From assembly GCA_016708925.1 (NCBI GenBank), contig JADJET010000014.1, forward strand, positions 8,900 through 72,899: 64,000 nt of DNA, read 5' to 3'. Under the pieces are notes generated by a model. That model was not told the DNA's origin and did no database searches. It was given only the letters and a program-made list of their open reading frames with translations. Each line of letters begins with the position of its first letter. Position 1 is the first letter of the stretch. Source of the stretch: Gammaproteobacteria bacterium. Lineage in GTDB: Bacteria > Pseudomonadota > Gammaproteobacteria > Pseudomonadales > Porticoccaceae. The position numbers and the translations under genes are program-made. Below are positions 46,846 through 56,184 of the stretch, piece after piece.

Positions 46846-48019
46846 CCACCGAGATTCGTTCCGCCGCGCTGGTGCTGACCGAAGAGCAGGAACTGCTGCG
46901 GCGCTCGGTGCGCGAGTTCGCCACCACGCACTTCGAGATCGCGCAACTGCGCGCCTACCGCGATGGCGAAGCCTCGGTGGCGGAGCCGTTGGGTTATTCC
47001 CGTGCCCACTGGCGCGAGATGGCGGAGCTGGGCTGGACCGGCATCCTGTTCCCGGAACAGTACGGCGGCCTGGGCCTCGGTCATGCCGAGCTCGGCGTGG
47101 TGCTCGAAGAACTGGGGCGCCGGCTGCTGCCGCAGCCGTTGCTGTCGACCGTGCTGCTGGCGGGCAATGCCATCCTGCGCGGCGGCAGCGAAGCACAGAA
47201 GCAGGCCGTATTGCCCGGCATCTGCGCCGGCGAACGGGTACTGGCATTCGCGTTTCAGGAGCAGGGCCGTTTTGCGCCCTGGCAGGTCGCCATGCGCGCC
47301 ACGCGCGTTGCCGAAGGTTACCGACTCGCCGGCGAGAAGCGCTTTGTGCTCGACGGCCACGGCGCCGATCAGTTGCTGGTGCTGGCGCGCACCGCGGGGA
47401 ATCCCGGCGAGCGCGACGGGCTGACGCTGTTTCTGCTCGATCCGCACACCGCGGGCATTGAAGGTGTACGTTCATCCCTGCTGGATGTGCGCAACGCCGC
47501 GCGGATTCGCTTTGCCGATGTCAAGGTGTCGATGAGTCAGGTCGTCGGTGAAGTCGATCGGGCGGCGCTGATTCTCGACCCGGTGTTTGACGGCGCTGCG
47601 GCGGGACTTAGCGCGGAGTTGGTCGGCGTACTGTCGGAGGCGTTCGAGCGCACCCTGGCGTACAGATCCGCCGCCAGTTCGGTGCGCTGATCGGCTCCTT
47701 TAGGCCCTCAAAGCACCGCGCCGCCGACATGTTCTGCGAACGCGAGCTGGCGGTGTCGGTGACGCTGGCGGCGCTGCGCGCGCTGGACGCGGGCCGCGCC
47801 GATGCCCCGGCCCTGGCCAGCGCGGCCAAGGCGCGCACCTCGGATGTCGCCAACCTGATCGGCCGCGAAGCCATCCAGATGTTCGGCGGCATCGGCATGA
47901 CCGACGCGGAAGAGATCGGGTTTTTCATGAAGCGCGCGCGTGCCGCCGAGACCACGCTCGGCGATGGCGCGTACCATCGCGATCGCGCGACGCTGAACGG
48001 TTTTAACTCCAGCCGGTGA
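46842..48019 (+). pseudogene. Acyl-CoA dehydrogenase (beta-type), frameshifted
   Basis: The first frame (46842-47690) encodes TEEQELLRRSVREFATTHFE through AFERTLAYRS. The second frame, from about 47668, resumes IRRQFGALIGSF and ends in FNSSR at 48019. A deletion of one (or four) bases near 47667 separates them. Just after, SFRPSKHRAAD suggests a second, self-compensating pair of indels in a segment expected to read SFQALKHRAAD. The intact form lacks a catalytic EGT glutamate, as in beta partners of heteromeric enzymes. Either decay or assembly error. Confidence 0.75.
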
Positions 48020-48076
48020 GCGACCGGGCGTCAGCGCTCCGGCCCGCGGCGCGATTTTTTTTGCAGAGGAAACACC

Positions 48077-48832
48077 ATGAGCGAATTGATTCTGACCCGC
48101 GACGCCGGCGCGATCCGCTACCTGACCATGAACCGTCCCGAAAAACTCAACGCGATGAGCGATGCGCTGGTGGAACAACTCGCCACCGCGCTGCGTACCG
48201 CGGAAGCCGATCGCGACGTGGCGGTGATCGTGCTGGCCGGCGCCGGGCGGGCGTTTTGCGCGGGCGCGGATCTGGGCAGCGGCGCTCCGGCTGGCGCCAA
48301 CGCCGATGGCAAGGCGTCCGGAAAAGCCCCACCCACGGGCGCTCAGATTGCCGAACGCCTGGACAATATCATCCGCTTCTACGGCACCATCCAGCGCATG
48401 GACACGCCGGTCATCGCCGCCGTGCAGGGCTATGCGATGGGCGGCGGCTGCAATCTCGCGGTGAGCTGCGATCTGGTGGTGGCCGCCGACAACGCCATGT
48501 TCGGTTATCCCGAGGTCAAGCTCGGCATGGCCGCGGCCGGGGTGGCGCCGACGCTGGTACACCAGATCGGCCGCAAGGCGGCGTTCGAGTTGCTGACTTT
48601 GTGCAACAACATCGATGCCCGTCAGGCGCTCGCGTTCGGCATGATCAACCGCATCGTGCCGGCCGACGAACTGCTGGCCACCGCCAGCGCCATGGCCGAG
48701 CAACTCGCCGGCTTCAATCACGATGCCCTGCGCCTGACCAAACAGTTGATTCGCCGCGCTGCCGATCTGCCCTTTGCCCAGGCGCTGGAAGCCGGTCGCG
48801 ACACCGGCCTTGCCATGCACCTGTTCACCTAG
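48077..48832 (+). CDS. Enoyl-CoA hydratase/isomerase family protein
   Basis: A 251-residue crotonase-fold protein with RAFCAGADLGSG and QGYAMGGGCNLAVSCDLVVAAD. One catalytic Glu is kept (Glu146 in GYPEVKLG) and the other is replaced by Asn126, so isomerase or hydrolase activity is as likely as hydration. It follows the frameshifted acyl-CoA dehydrogenase by 57 bp with SD AGAGGAAA. A hairpin lies right after the stop. Confidence 0.88.
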   Translation: MSELILTRDAGAIRYLTMNRPEKLNAMSDALVEQLATALRTAEADRDVAVIVLAGAGRAFCAGADLGSGAPAGANADGKASGKAPPTGAQIAERLDNIIRFYGTIQRMDTPVIAAVQGYAMGGGCNLAVSCDLVVAADNAMFGYPEVKLGMAAAGVAPTLVHQIGRKAAFELLTLCNNIDARQALAFGMINRIVPADELLATASAMAEQLAGFNHDALRLTKQLIRRAADLPFAQALEAGRDTGLAMHLFT

Positions 48833-48864
48833 CAGGCCGTTGAAAAGCCTTCTCAACAGCCCGC
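48832..48864 (+). terminator. Hairpin after enoyl-CoA hydratase gene
   Basis: GCAGGCCGTTGAAAAG (48832-48847) pairs with CTTCTCAACAGCCCGC (48849-48864) at most positions. There is no T-run downstream, so it may act as an mRNA 3'-end stabiliser or a weak terminator. 'gttgaaaa' phrases also occur at 31326 and 35710. Confidence 0.4.
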
Positions 48865-48909
48865 TAGTGCGCACGGATTTGTGCGCCAATTCCACGATGA
48901 GACCATGCC

Positions 48910-50175
48910 ATGAACTTCGACATCCCCCAGGATCTTGCCGACTACCTGCTCGAACTCGATGACTTTATCGAGCGCGTGATCAAACCCCTCGAAAGCCAGG
49001 ACGACAACATCCGCTTCTTCGACCATCGTCGCGAAGACGCGCGCACCGACTGGGAGCGCGGCGGCCTGCCCAATGCCGAATGGGAAGCGCTGCTCGAAAA
49101 AGCCAAGCGCCTTGCCGATGCCGCGGGCCACTATCGTTATCCCGTGGGCAAGGAATATGGCGGTCGCGACGGTACCAATCTGGGCATGGCCATCATCCGC
49201 GAACACCTGGCCAAAAAAGGGCTGGGCCTGCACAACGATCTGCAAAACGAGCACTCCATCGTCGGCAACAACGTCGGTCTGTTGCTGATGCTGGCCTACG
49301 GCACCGACGCCCAGAAAGCCGAATGGGTCGACGACCTGATGACGGGGAAGAAAAACTTTGCCTACGGCATCACCGAGCCGAACCACGGCTCCGACGCCAC
49401 TCACATGGAAACCACCGCCGTGCGCGTGGGAGACGAGTGGATCATCAACGGCGAGAAAACCTGGAACACCGGCATTCACAAGGCGCCCTACGATCTGGTC
49501 TACGCCCGCACCAGCGGCAAGGCCGGTGACGGTCAGGGCATCACCGCGTTTCTGGTGCCCATGAAAGCGGAAGGCCTGAAGATCGAAGAGATGTTGTGGA
49601 CCTTCAACATGCCGACCGATCACGGCCGCGTATCGTTGACCAATGTCCGCGTACCGCACAGCGCGATTCTCGGCGGCGAAGGCCGCGGCTTGCAGGTGGT
49701 GCAGCATTTCTTCAACGAGAACCGCATCCGCCAGGCGGCCTCCAGCCTGGGTGCGGCGCAATTCTGCATCGATCAGGCCGTCGCCTACGCCAGAGAGCGC
49801 AAGCCCTTCGGCAAGCCGCTCTCCTCCAACCAGGGTATCCAGTTTCCGCTGGTGGAGTTGCAAACCCGCGCCGAAATGCTGCGCGCGCTGATCCACAAAA
49901 CCGCCTGGAGCATGGACAAGTACGGCAATTTTTCGGTATCCGACAAGGTGTCCATGTGCAACTACACCGCCAACCGCCTATGCTGCGAAGCCGCCGACTG
50001 GGCGATGCAGGTACACGGCGGCATGGGCTATTCGCGTCACAAGCCGTTCGAGCACATCTATCGCCATCACCGTCGCTACCGCATTACCGAGGGCGCGGAC
50101 GAGATTCAGATTCGCCGTATTGCGGGCTATATGTTCGGCTTCATGAGCCAGCAGAAGCCCAAGGGTGTGGCTTGA
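48910..50175 (+). CDS. Acyl-CoA dehydrogenase
   Basis: A 421-residue acyl-CoA dehydrogenase with GITEPNHGSDATHMETTAV in the flavin domain and WAMQVHGGMGYSRHKPFEHIYRHHRRYRITEGADEIQIRR at the end; Glu394 is the expected base. GKPLSSNQGIQFPLVELQTRAEMLR is the CoA-binding helix. It differs clearly from the tandem array at 11385-16131 and from the pair at 45664. An LLM oxidoreductase follows after 75 bp, suggesting shared regulation. Confidence 0.9.
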   Translation: MNFDIPQDLADYLLELDDFIERVIKPLESQDDNIRFFDHRREDARTDWERGGLPNAEWEALLEKAKRLADAAGHYRYPVGKEYGGRDGTNLGMAIIREHLAKKGLGLHNDLQNEHSIVGNNVGLLLMLAYGTDAQKAEWVDDLMTGKKNFAYGITEPNHGSDATHMETTAVRVGDEWIINGEKTWNTGIHKAPYDLVYARTSGKAGDGQGITAFLVPMKAEGLKIEEMLWTFNMPTDHGRVSLTNVRVPHSAILGGEGRGLQVVQHFFNENRIRQAASSLGAAQFCIDQAVAYARERKPFGKPLSSNQGIQFPLVELQTRAEMLRALIHKTAWSMDKYGNFSVSDKVSMCNYTANRLCCEAADWAMQVHGGMGYSRHKPFEHIYRHHRRYRITEGADEIQIRRIAGYMFGFMSQQKPKGVA

Positions 50176-50250
50176 TCGGCGGTATGCGCCGGTAACCGGC
50201 CTAGATTTGTCCAACAAACATTTTTCCATCAACCAAAAAGGTAAACCACT

Positions 50251-51339
50251 ATGGATGTCGGCGTCGTTATGGCTTTTCAGAGCAGCCACAATCAGCCTCT
50301 GAGCGATCTCGAGATTTACCAGAAAGAAGTGGCCATCGCGGAGTTGGCGGAACCGCTCGGGTTCAATTCCATCTGGGGCGTCGAGCACCACTTCACCAAC
50401 TACACCATGTGCCCGAACCCGCTGCAATTTCTCACCTACATGGCGGGCAAAACCAAGACCATCAAGCTGGGGACCGCGGCGCTGATCCTGCCCTGGCACA
50501 AGGATCCGCTGCGCATCGCCACCGACATCGCGATGCTCGACAACCTGTCGAACGGGCGCGTTATCGTCGGTCTGGGGCGCGGACTCGGCCGCGTCGAATA
50601 CGACGGTTTCGGCATCAGTATGGACAGCTCGCGGGATCGCTTCAACGAAGCGGCGCCGATGATTCTCAATGCGCTCGAGACCGGCTACATGGACGCGCAC
50701 GACGGGGAATATTTCAAACAGATTCGCGTCGCCATCCGTCCCGCGCCCTTTAAGACCTACAAGGACCGCACCTATATTGTCTCCATGTCGCCGGATACCG
50801 TTCCGCACGCGGCGCGCCTGGGCGGCACCATGATGACTTTTGCGGTCGGCCCCTGGAATCAGCGCGCCAAGGACATCAAGCTGTATCGCGAACTGTTCGA
50901 GAAGCAGCACAACCGCCCGGCGCCACCGACCTCGGCGAACATCTTCACGATCTGCGACAAGGACCCGGGCCGCGCCAAGGACATGGCGCACAAATACATG
51001 GGCGACTACTGGGAGTCGGCCATGCAGCATTACGAGATGAAAGGCGAACATTTCGACAACATCAAGGGCTATGAACATTACGGTCGCTCGGCGGTCGCCA
51101 TGCGCGAGAATGCCGATCGGGTGACCGAGCAATATGTGGAACAGCAGATCTACGGCACACCCGAACAGTGCCTGGAAAAACTCAAGGGCATCGAAGACAT
51201 CGTTGGACCCATCGAACTCAACTGCTTCTTCACCTACGCGGGCATGGACTACGACTACGTTAAAACCGGGATGACCCTGTTTGCGGAAAAAGCGTTGCCG
51301 GCGCTCAAGAAATGGCAGTACACCGGTAACGCTGTCTGA
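50251..51339 (+). CDS. LLM class flavin-dependent oxidoreductase (luciferase-like)
   Basis: A 362-residue TIM-barrel protein of the bacterial luciferase-like monooxygenase family. AELAEPLGFNSIWGVEHHFTNYTMCPNPLQFL, LGTAALILPWHKDPLRIATDIAMLDNLSNGRVIVGLGRG and YGTPEQCLEKLKGIEDIVG are family landmarks. These use FMNH2 or F420H2 for monooxygenation or reduction; the cofactor is not fixed by the sequence. It lies amid acyl-CoA enzymes and NTF2-fold proteins. Confidence 0.9.
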   Translation: MDVGVVMAFQSSHNQPLSDLEIYQKEVAIAELAEPLGFNSIWGVEHHFTNYTMCPNPLQFLTYMAGKTKTIKLGTAALILPWHKDPLRIATDIAMLDNLSNGRVIVGLGRGLGRVEYDGFGISMDSSRDRFNEAAPMILNALETGYMDAHDGEYFKQIRVAIRPAPFKTYKDRTYIVSMSPDTVPHAARLGGTMMTFAVGPWNQRAKDIKLYRELFEKQHNRPAPPTSANIFTICDKDPGRAKDMAHKYMGDYWESAMQHYEMKGEHFDNIKGYEHYGRSAVAMRENADRVTEQYVEQQIYGTPEQCLEKLKGIEDIVGPIELNCFFTYAGMDYDYVKTGMTLFAEKALPALKKWQYTGNAV

Positions 51340-51356
51340 CACCGATGGTGTCAGAC
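51334..51356 (+). terminator. Perfect hairpin at the end of the LLM gene
   Basis: GTCTGACACC, loop GAT, GGTGTCAGAC is a perfect 10-bp stem that spans the stop codon. No T-run follows, so it may stabilise the transcript end, act as a Rho-assisted terminator or serve as a dyad operator. Confidence 0.5.
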
Positions 51357-51532
51357 GGATGAAATCCACAAGGGGTGGCAGGCAACTGTCGCCCCTTTGC
51401 GTAAGGCAATGGACTACCTTGTGGTCCGCTATCCGGGTACGCTTGAATCGCCGCGCCGGGAGGATCCGTCACCGCTCGGTTCCGCGCGGCGCAACACAAT
51501 AAATCCGCCAACCCTTGTGAGGAGCGCTCGAC

Positions 51533-51967
51533 ATGAACCTGGCAGAACTCGAGAAACGCATCGCCCGCATGGAAGATATCGAAGCCATCAAGCAGTTGAA
51601 AGCCCGTTACTGTGAAATTTGCGATGACGACCATAACCCCGACCGGATCGCCTCGGTGTTCGCTCCGGACGGTATCTGGGAAGGCGCCGGCTTCGGCAAG
51701 GCGCAGGGTCACGAGGGCATCCGCGAGTTGTTCCGGGGGTTCCAGAAGCTCATCAGCTTCTCTCAGCACAATGTGATGAACCCGATCATCGAAATCGACG
51801 AGGACCGTGCTACCGGCGTCTGGTATTTTCTCGGCCCGTTCACCTTTCACAAGGATAACGCCGACAAATGGCTGGCGCTGCGCTATGACGACGACTACGT
51901 CAAAATCAACGGCGCGTGGAAATACCAGCATCTGCGCGCAACGGTGCGCCTGAATGGCGCGCGGTAG
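51533..51967 (+). CDS. SnoaL-like/NTF2-fold protein
   Basis: A 144-residue protein with the SnoaL_4 pattern LEKRIARMEDIEAIKQLKARYCEICDDDHNPDRIASVFAPDGIWEG followed by a strand-rich half. Relatives act as dehydratases, hydroxylases or isomerases in steroid and polyketide pathways. It is the last plus-strand gene of the 45664-51967 run. SD GTGAGGAG precedes the ATG. Confidence 0.8.
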   Translation: MNLAELEKRIARMEDIEAIKQLKARYCEICDDDHNPDRIASVFAPDGIWEGAGFGKAQGHEGIRELFRGFQKLISFSQHNVMNPIIEIDEDRATGVWYFLGPFTFHKDNADKWLALRYDDDYVKINGAWKYQHLRATVRLNGAR

Positions 51968-51975
51968 CTATTTGC

Positions 51976-52050
51976 CGGCATCCAGGGTTCCTTGAGAGCC
52001 GCGGGGCTTCTCCTGCCTGGACGGGCAGGCACTGTGCGGGAACGATAGTT
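51976..52050. repeat. Family B repeat remnant
   Basis: Contains 'ggcatccagggttcc' and 'tgcctggacgggcaggcactgtgcgggaacga', phrases shared with the repeats at 31520-31600. Lies between convergent genes. Confidence 0.45.
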
Positions 52051-52081
52051 GCGGCGCTATTCAGCGCAGATGTTTATTTCG

Positions 52082-53371
52082 TCAGGCATCGTCCCTGGTT
52101 TCCCGCGCTCCCCACAGCGCCGCGAGCGTCAGCAGCGCGGCGCCGGAAAGATACCAGCCGACCGTATGCACGCCGTACCGGGTCGCGAGCCAGGTCGCAA
52201 TGTAGGGTGCCAGGGACGCGCCGAAAATACCCGCCAGGTTGAAGGTGAGCGAAGCGCCGGTATAACGCACCAGGGTCGGAAACTGCTCGCTCAGCATGGT
52301 GCCGATCGGCCCGTAAGTGAGGCCCATCAAACCCAGCCCCAGTGCCATGAACAGGATCACCCGCGCCTCGCTGCCGGCGCCGAGCAGGGGTGCGAACAGC
52401 AGTCCGAACAGCGCGATGCCGATGCTCGCGGCCATCAACACGCGGCGGCGGCCGTGACGATCGGCGAGATGGGCCGAAATCGGAATACCGAGAGCAAAAA
52501 ACAGAATCCCGAACAACTGGATCAGCAACAGTCGCTGGCGGGAAAATGGCCCGCGGTGCCCCAGGTCAGCGTAAACACTGTCATCAGATAAAACAGCACG
52601 AACGTACACAGCGCCATCAGCGTGCCGCGCACCAGCATTCCTGAGTGATCCCGCAAGACCGTGAGAATCGGCAGCCGTTCGCGCTCCTCCGCATCCAGAG
52701 CCCGACGAAATACCGGGGTTTCCTGCAGATTGAGCCGCACCCACAGGCCCACCAGCACCGAGGATGCTGCTGGCCAGGAACGGCACTCGCCAGCCCCAGC
52801 TGAAAAACTGCGCATCGCCAAGGAAATGCGTGAGCAGCAGGAAGGACCCGCCCGAAAGAATGAAGCCGACCGGTGCGCCCAGTTGGGGAAACATCCCGTA
52901 CCAGGCGCGGCGGCCCGGTGGTGCGTTTTCGGTAGCCAGCAAAATCGCGCCGCCCCATTCCCCGCCCAGCCCCAGGCCCTGCCCAAAGCGGCACAGCGCC
53001 AGCAGCAGGGGTGCCGCCACGCCAATCTGATCGTAGGTGGGGAGCAGGCCGATGGTCACCGTGGACAGTCCCATGGTGAGCAGAGCGGCTACCAACGTCG
53101 CCTTGCGGCCGATACGGTCGCCGAAGTGCCCGAACAGCGCCGATCCCAGTGGTCGGGCAAAAAAGGCAAGGGCAAAGGTAGCGAGAGACTGCAACATCGC
53201 CGTGGCGGGATCCCCCGCCGGGAAAAACAGCCTGGGGAAAACCAGTACCGCGGCGGTGGCGTAAATGTAGAAATCGAAAAACTCGATGGCGGTGCCGATC
53301 AGGCTCGCGAACAGGATTTTTCTCTTGCTGTTACCGACTGGCGTGTGGCGAGAGGGCATCGTTTCACGCAT
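52082..53371 (-). CDS. MFS transporter (metabolite:H+ symporter type), middle out of frame
   Basis: Twelve-helix permease of about 429 residues, MHS-like: FFDFYIYATAAVLVFPRLFFP, FGHFGDRIGRKATL, GEWGGAILLATENAPPGRRAW and AHLADRHGRRRVL are family signatures. The open frame is continuous, but its middle (about 52540-52760) reads as nonsense. The next frame there reads VGLWVRLNLQETPVF and LMTVFTLTWGTAGHFP as expected. One inserted base near 52760 and one lost near 52540 would compensate. The true protein is either intact (assembly indels) or scrambled over about 73 residues. Confidence 0.8.
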   Translation of the reverse strand: MRETMPSRHTPVGNSKRKILFASLIGTAIEFFDFYIYATAAVLVFPRLFFPAGDPATAMLQSLATFALAFFARPLGSALFGHFGDRIGRKATLVAALLTMGLSTVTIGLLPTYDQIGVAAPLLLALCRFGQGLGLGGEWGGAILLATENAPPGRRAWYGMFPQLGAPVGFILSGGSFLLLTHFLGDAQFFSWGWRVPFLASSILGAGGPVGAAQSAGNPGISSGSGCGGARTAADSHGLAGSLRNAGARHADGAVYVRAVLSDDSVYADLGHRGPFSRQRLLLIQLFGILFFALGIPISAHLADRHGRRRVLMAASIGIALFGLLFAPLLGAGSEARVILFMALGLGLMGLTYGPIGTMLSEQFPTLVRYTGASLTFNLAGIFGASLAPYIATWLATRYGVHTVGWYLSGAALLTLAALWGARETRDDA

Positions 53372-53584
53372 CGCAATTCCTTGGTGTCGAACTTGGCGCA
53401 GAGGCGGGCATTGTACGGACCGGCCGGGGCAGAGACACGCGCGCGATTGCGCTCTGATCGACAGGACGCGCAGCAGGCAACGGCGGTTAGCAGGGCGAGG
53501 CGATCAAGGCAAACTGGAACTGCGCGGCGTCTGTCGTGGACGGGCCGGATCAGGATCGCTCCGGCCTTGCAGCCACCAATGTTT

Positions 53585-54436
53585 TCAGGGGGATCCCGCG
53601 CCTGCCACGACCACGCGCGTGGTCTCGATGCGCGATGCCCGCATGCCCTTGCCGATGTCTTTCATCTCGCCGGCAAAGGTGAGGCAGTAGAGGGTTTTCA
53701 TATCGGCGCCGCCCAGGGTGCAGGCCACCGCGCGGCGTTCGCCGGAGGAAATGACATCGGTGATCGCGCCGCCGTCGCGTACCCGCACGAAGGCGTTGTT
53801 GGCGAAGGCCGCGACCCAGATGGCACCCTCGGCATCCAGTGTGATGCCGTCCGGAGTGTAGTCGCCCAGGTCGGCGAACACCCGCTGGCCGCTCAGGGAA
53901 CCGTCGGCGTCGATGGTGAAGGCGGCCAGGCGCTTGCCCCAGCTTTCCGCCACCACCAAGGTGCGGTTGTCCGGCGTCACCACCGGGCCGTTGGGGAAAT
54001 GCAGGCCGTCCGCCACCACGCGCGCCTTGCCGTCCGGGGTCACCAGCACCAGGTTGCCGGGCTTGAATTGGGCGCCGCCGAACAGGTCGTAGCCCATGCT
54101 GCCCACATAGGCGTTGCCGCGCCGATCCACCACCATGTCGTTGATCTCGCCCTCGACCAGATGCGCGACGCTGGCGTGCTGGACCAGGCGGCCCTGTTCG
54201 ATCCGCTGCAAACTGCGGTCCTTCATCGACACCACCAGCGGCGTACCGTCGGGCAGAAAGCCGATTCCGGACGGCCGGTTGGGCACGTCCACACACACTT
54301 CCCGCGCGCCCTGTTCGTTCAATGTGTAGATCTTTTTGCCGTTGACATCCGAGACCCAGAGTTTTCCGAAGCGCCAGCGCGGGCCTTCGAGAAACACGAA
54401 ATCATCGGCAAGAATACTGAGGACATGGTTGGTCAT
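53585..54436 (-). CDS. SMP-30/gluconolactonase family protein
   Basis: A 283-residue six-bladed beta-propeller lactonase. Visible are FLEGPRWRFGKLWVSDVNGKKIY, NRPSGIGFLPDGTPLVVSMKDRSL, EGEINDMVVDRRGNAYVGSMGYDLF and GDYTPDGITLDAEGAIWVA. The Glu in LEGPRW, Asn in INDM and Asp in PDGI correspond to the metal ligands. It would hydrolyse a lactone. The ATG at 54436 is preceded by GGAGC. It is divergent from an epoxide hydrolase-like gene with about 180 bp between starts. Confidence 0.88.
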   Translation of the reverse strand: MTNHVLSILADDFVFLEGPRWRFGKLWVSDVNGKKIYTLNEQGAREVCVDVPNRPSGIGFLPDGTPLVVSMKDRSLQRIEQGRLVQHASVAHLVEGEINDMVVDRRGNAYVGSMGYDLFGGAQFKPGNLVLVTPDGKARVVADGLHFPNGPVVTPDNRTLVVAESWGKRLAAFTIDADGSLSGQRVFADLGDYTPDGITLDAEGAIWVAAFANNAFVRVRDGGAITDVISSGERRAVACTLGGADMKTLYCLTFAGEMKDIGKGMRASRIETTRVVVAGAGSP

Positions 54437-54614
54437 GGGGGTTGCTCCGGGTTTGTTATAGGTCTTGGCGCAGAGCCTAAGCCAAACCATGCCGCGACCG
54501 CCAGCGCCGGTTGAGGCATAAATGCTTCTGGCGGGCGGGGAAAATCCGGGTCTAGACTCTGGCGGACCCAACTGTTTACTCATAGACCAGCGACATAAAA
54601 ACAGGAGCTACACC

Positions 54615-55022
54615 ATGACAGCAGCCAAGTCGGCCATTGCGGCCAGCGATGTCAGTGCGCGCAACGAGCGCATCACAAGAGATTTCTTCAAGGCCTGGGA
54701 GCGCAAGGACGTGGACGCCATCGTCGCGGCCTTCTCCCCCGAAGGCGTCTACCACAACATTCCGTTCGCGCCGGTGAAGGGGCTGGCGCAGATTCGCAAG
54801 GCGGTGGAGAAATTTGTCGCCGCGGGCGACGACATGACCTTCGATCTGCTGCGGGTGGTAGTGGCGGGCGACACCGTGGTGACCGAGCGCGTCGACGGCT
54901 GGACTCACAAGGGCGAGCGCCGCTCGTTGCCGGTGATGGGCATTCTGGAGTTCGATGCCGCCGGCAAACTGACCGGCTGGCGCGAATACTTCGACCTGAA
55001 GACGTTTCAGGGCGCTGCCTGA
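54615..55022 (+). CDS. Limonene-1,2-epoxide hydrolase family protein
   Basis: A 135-residue NTF2-fold enzyme that retains all five active-site positions of limonene epoxide hydrolase: Tyr46 and Asn48 (VYHNIPF) hold the water, and Arg92-Val-Asp94 plus Asp127 (WREYFDL) make the Asp-Arg-Asp triad. An epoxide hydrolase acting on a terpenoid or similar epoxide is therefore likely, rather than a generic SnoaL-like protein. SD CAGGAG precedes the ATG. Confidence 0.85.
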   Translation: MTAAKSAIAASDVSARNERITRDFFKAWERKDVDAIVAAFSPEGVYHNIPFAPVKGLAQIRKAVEKFVAAGDDMTFDLLRVVVAGDTVVTERVDGWTHKGERRSLPVMGILEFDAAGKLTGWREYFDLKTFQGAA

Positions 55023-55230
55023 AAGCAGCGGTACGCTTGTCATCCTCTGACGGGTGCCAATAGCAGGCACCAGCCCGGTCGCGCCCGATGTCGCACGGCG
55101 GGAAGGCCGGTTCGCGCCGTTCGGCGCACGCCGTCCGCGTACGGATGCCGCGCGCAAGAGCGCCGATGTCACACACCGGTCATGGGCGGTGCTTAGCGTG
55201 AGGACTCCATCACCTTCGGGAGTTCCCGCC

Positions 55231-56184
55231 ATGTTTCGATCCTGCCGATTGCCATTGACCCTGGCGCTGTTTGCCCTCGCTGCGCCGCTCCACGCGCTCG
55301 ATATCCTCATCACCAACGACGACGGCCTCACCGCGAATACGCGAGCGCTCTATCAGGCGCTGCGCAGTGATGGCCACCAGGTCATGGTGTCGGTGCCCTG
55401 TCGCAATCAGAGCGGGCAGGGCGCGGCGCTGAATTTTCTGCGGCCGGTCGGACCATTGACCGCGGACTGTGTCGGCGGGATCGCCCAGGTCGATGATCCG
55501 GGAGTCGGCAGCGATGCCGGCGATGCCGATCTCCATTACGTCGATGGCACGCCGGTGATGGCGCTGCTGTACGGGCTGGATCTGTTGGCGGAACCGCGCT
55601 GGGGTCGCCAGCCGCAACTGATCATTTCGGGGCCGAACGAGGGCAACAACACCGGCCTGGTGAATCCCAGTTCCGGCACCGTCAACAACGCCGTGTACGG
55701 AATCAATCGGGGAATTCCCTCGGTTGCGGTCAGCGCCGATGGCGATACCGCGAACAATCCCGTGCTCGCCGCCGAAACCGCGCAGATCGTGTTGAAGCTG
55801 GTGCACGAACTGGAGCGACGCGCACGGCATGGGGCATTGCTCCCCGATGGCACCGGCCTCAACGTCAATGTGCCCAGGTTCGCCGCCGGCGAGGGGAACA
55901 GCCTGCCGTTCGCGCGGGCGGTGGTCGGCACTTATTCCACGGCGTCGCCGGTATTCGTCGAAAACCTCGCGGCCGATCCGGTGGCCTCGGAGCTCGGCAT
56001 CACCGCCGCGCTGCCCGGCATCTCGTTCGGGTCGATGGATGCGGCGACGGCGGAATCCAACAGCGAGGCGCTGCTGATCGGGCAGGGCAAGATTGCCGTG
56101 AGCGTGATCGAAGGCAGTTTCGGCGCCGGTCCCGTGGACAAGTCGCGGGCGCTGCTGCGCGTCAACGCGTTGTTCAAGCCGTAA
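55231..56184 (+). CDS. SurE-like 5'/3'-nucleotidase, exported
   Basis: A 317-residue phosphatase of the SurE fold. ALDILITNDDGLTANTRALYQAL is the metal-binding start, followed by SVPCRNQSGQGAAL, YVDGTPVMALLYGLDLL and ISGPNEGNNTGLVNPSSGTVNNAVYG. Unlike cytosolic SurE it carries an N-terminal signal peptide (MFRSCRLPLTLALFALAAPLHA) and a longer C-terminus, so it acts in the periplasm or outside. The ATG at 55231 is chosen for the signal peptide. A strong terminator lies downstream. Confidence 0.88.
   Translation: MFRSCRLPLTLALFALAAPLHALDILITNDDGLTANTRALYQALRSDGHQVMVSVPCRNQSGQGAALNFLRPVGPLTADCVGGIAQVDDPGVGSDAGDADLHYVDGTPVMALLYGLDLLAEPRWGRQPQLIISGPNEGNNTGLVNPSSGTVNNAVYGINRGIPSVAVSADGDTANNPVLAAETAQIVLKLVHELERRARHGALLPDGTGLNVNVPRFAAGEGNSLPFARAVVGTYSTASPVFVENLAADPVASELGITAALPGISFGSMDAATAESNSEALLIGQGKIAVSVIEGSFGAGPVDKSRALLRVNALFKP

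Noticed and set aside
45121..47475. A 784-codon minus-strand frame across the intergenic gap and two acyl-CoA dehydrogenases
   Set aside because: Arg/Ala-rich shadow of the plus-strand genes, with no recognisable domain.
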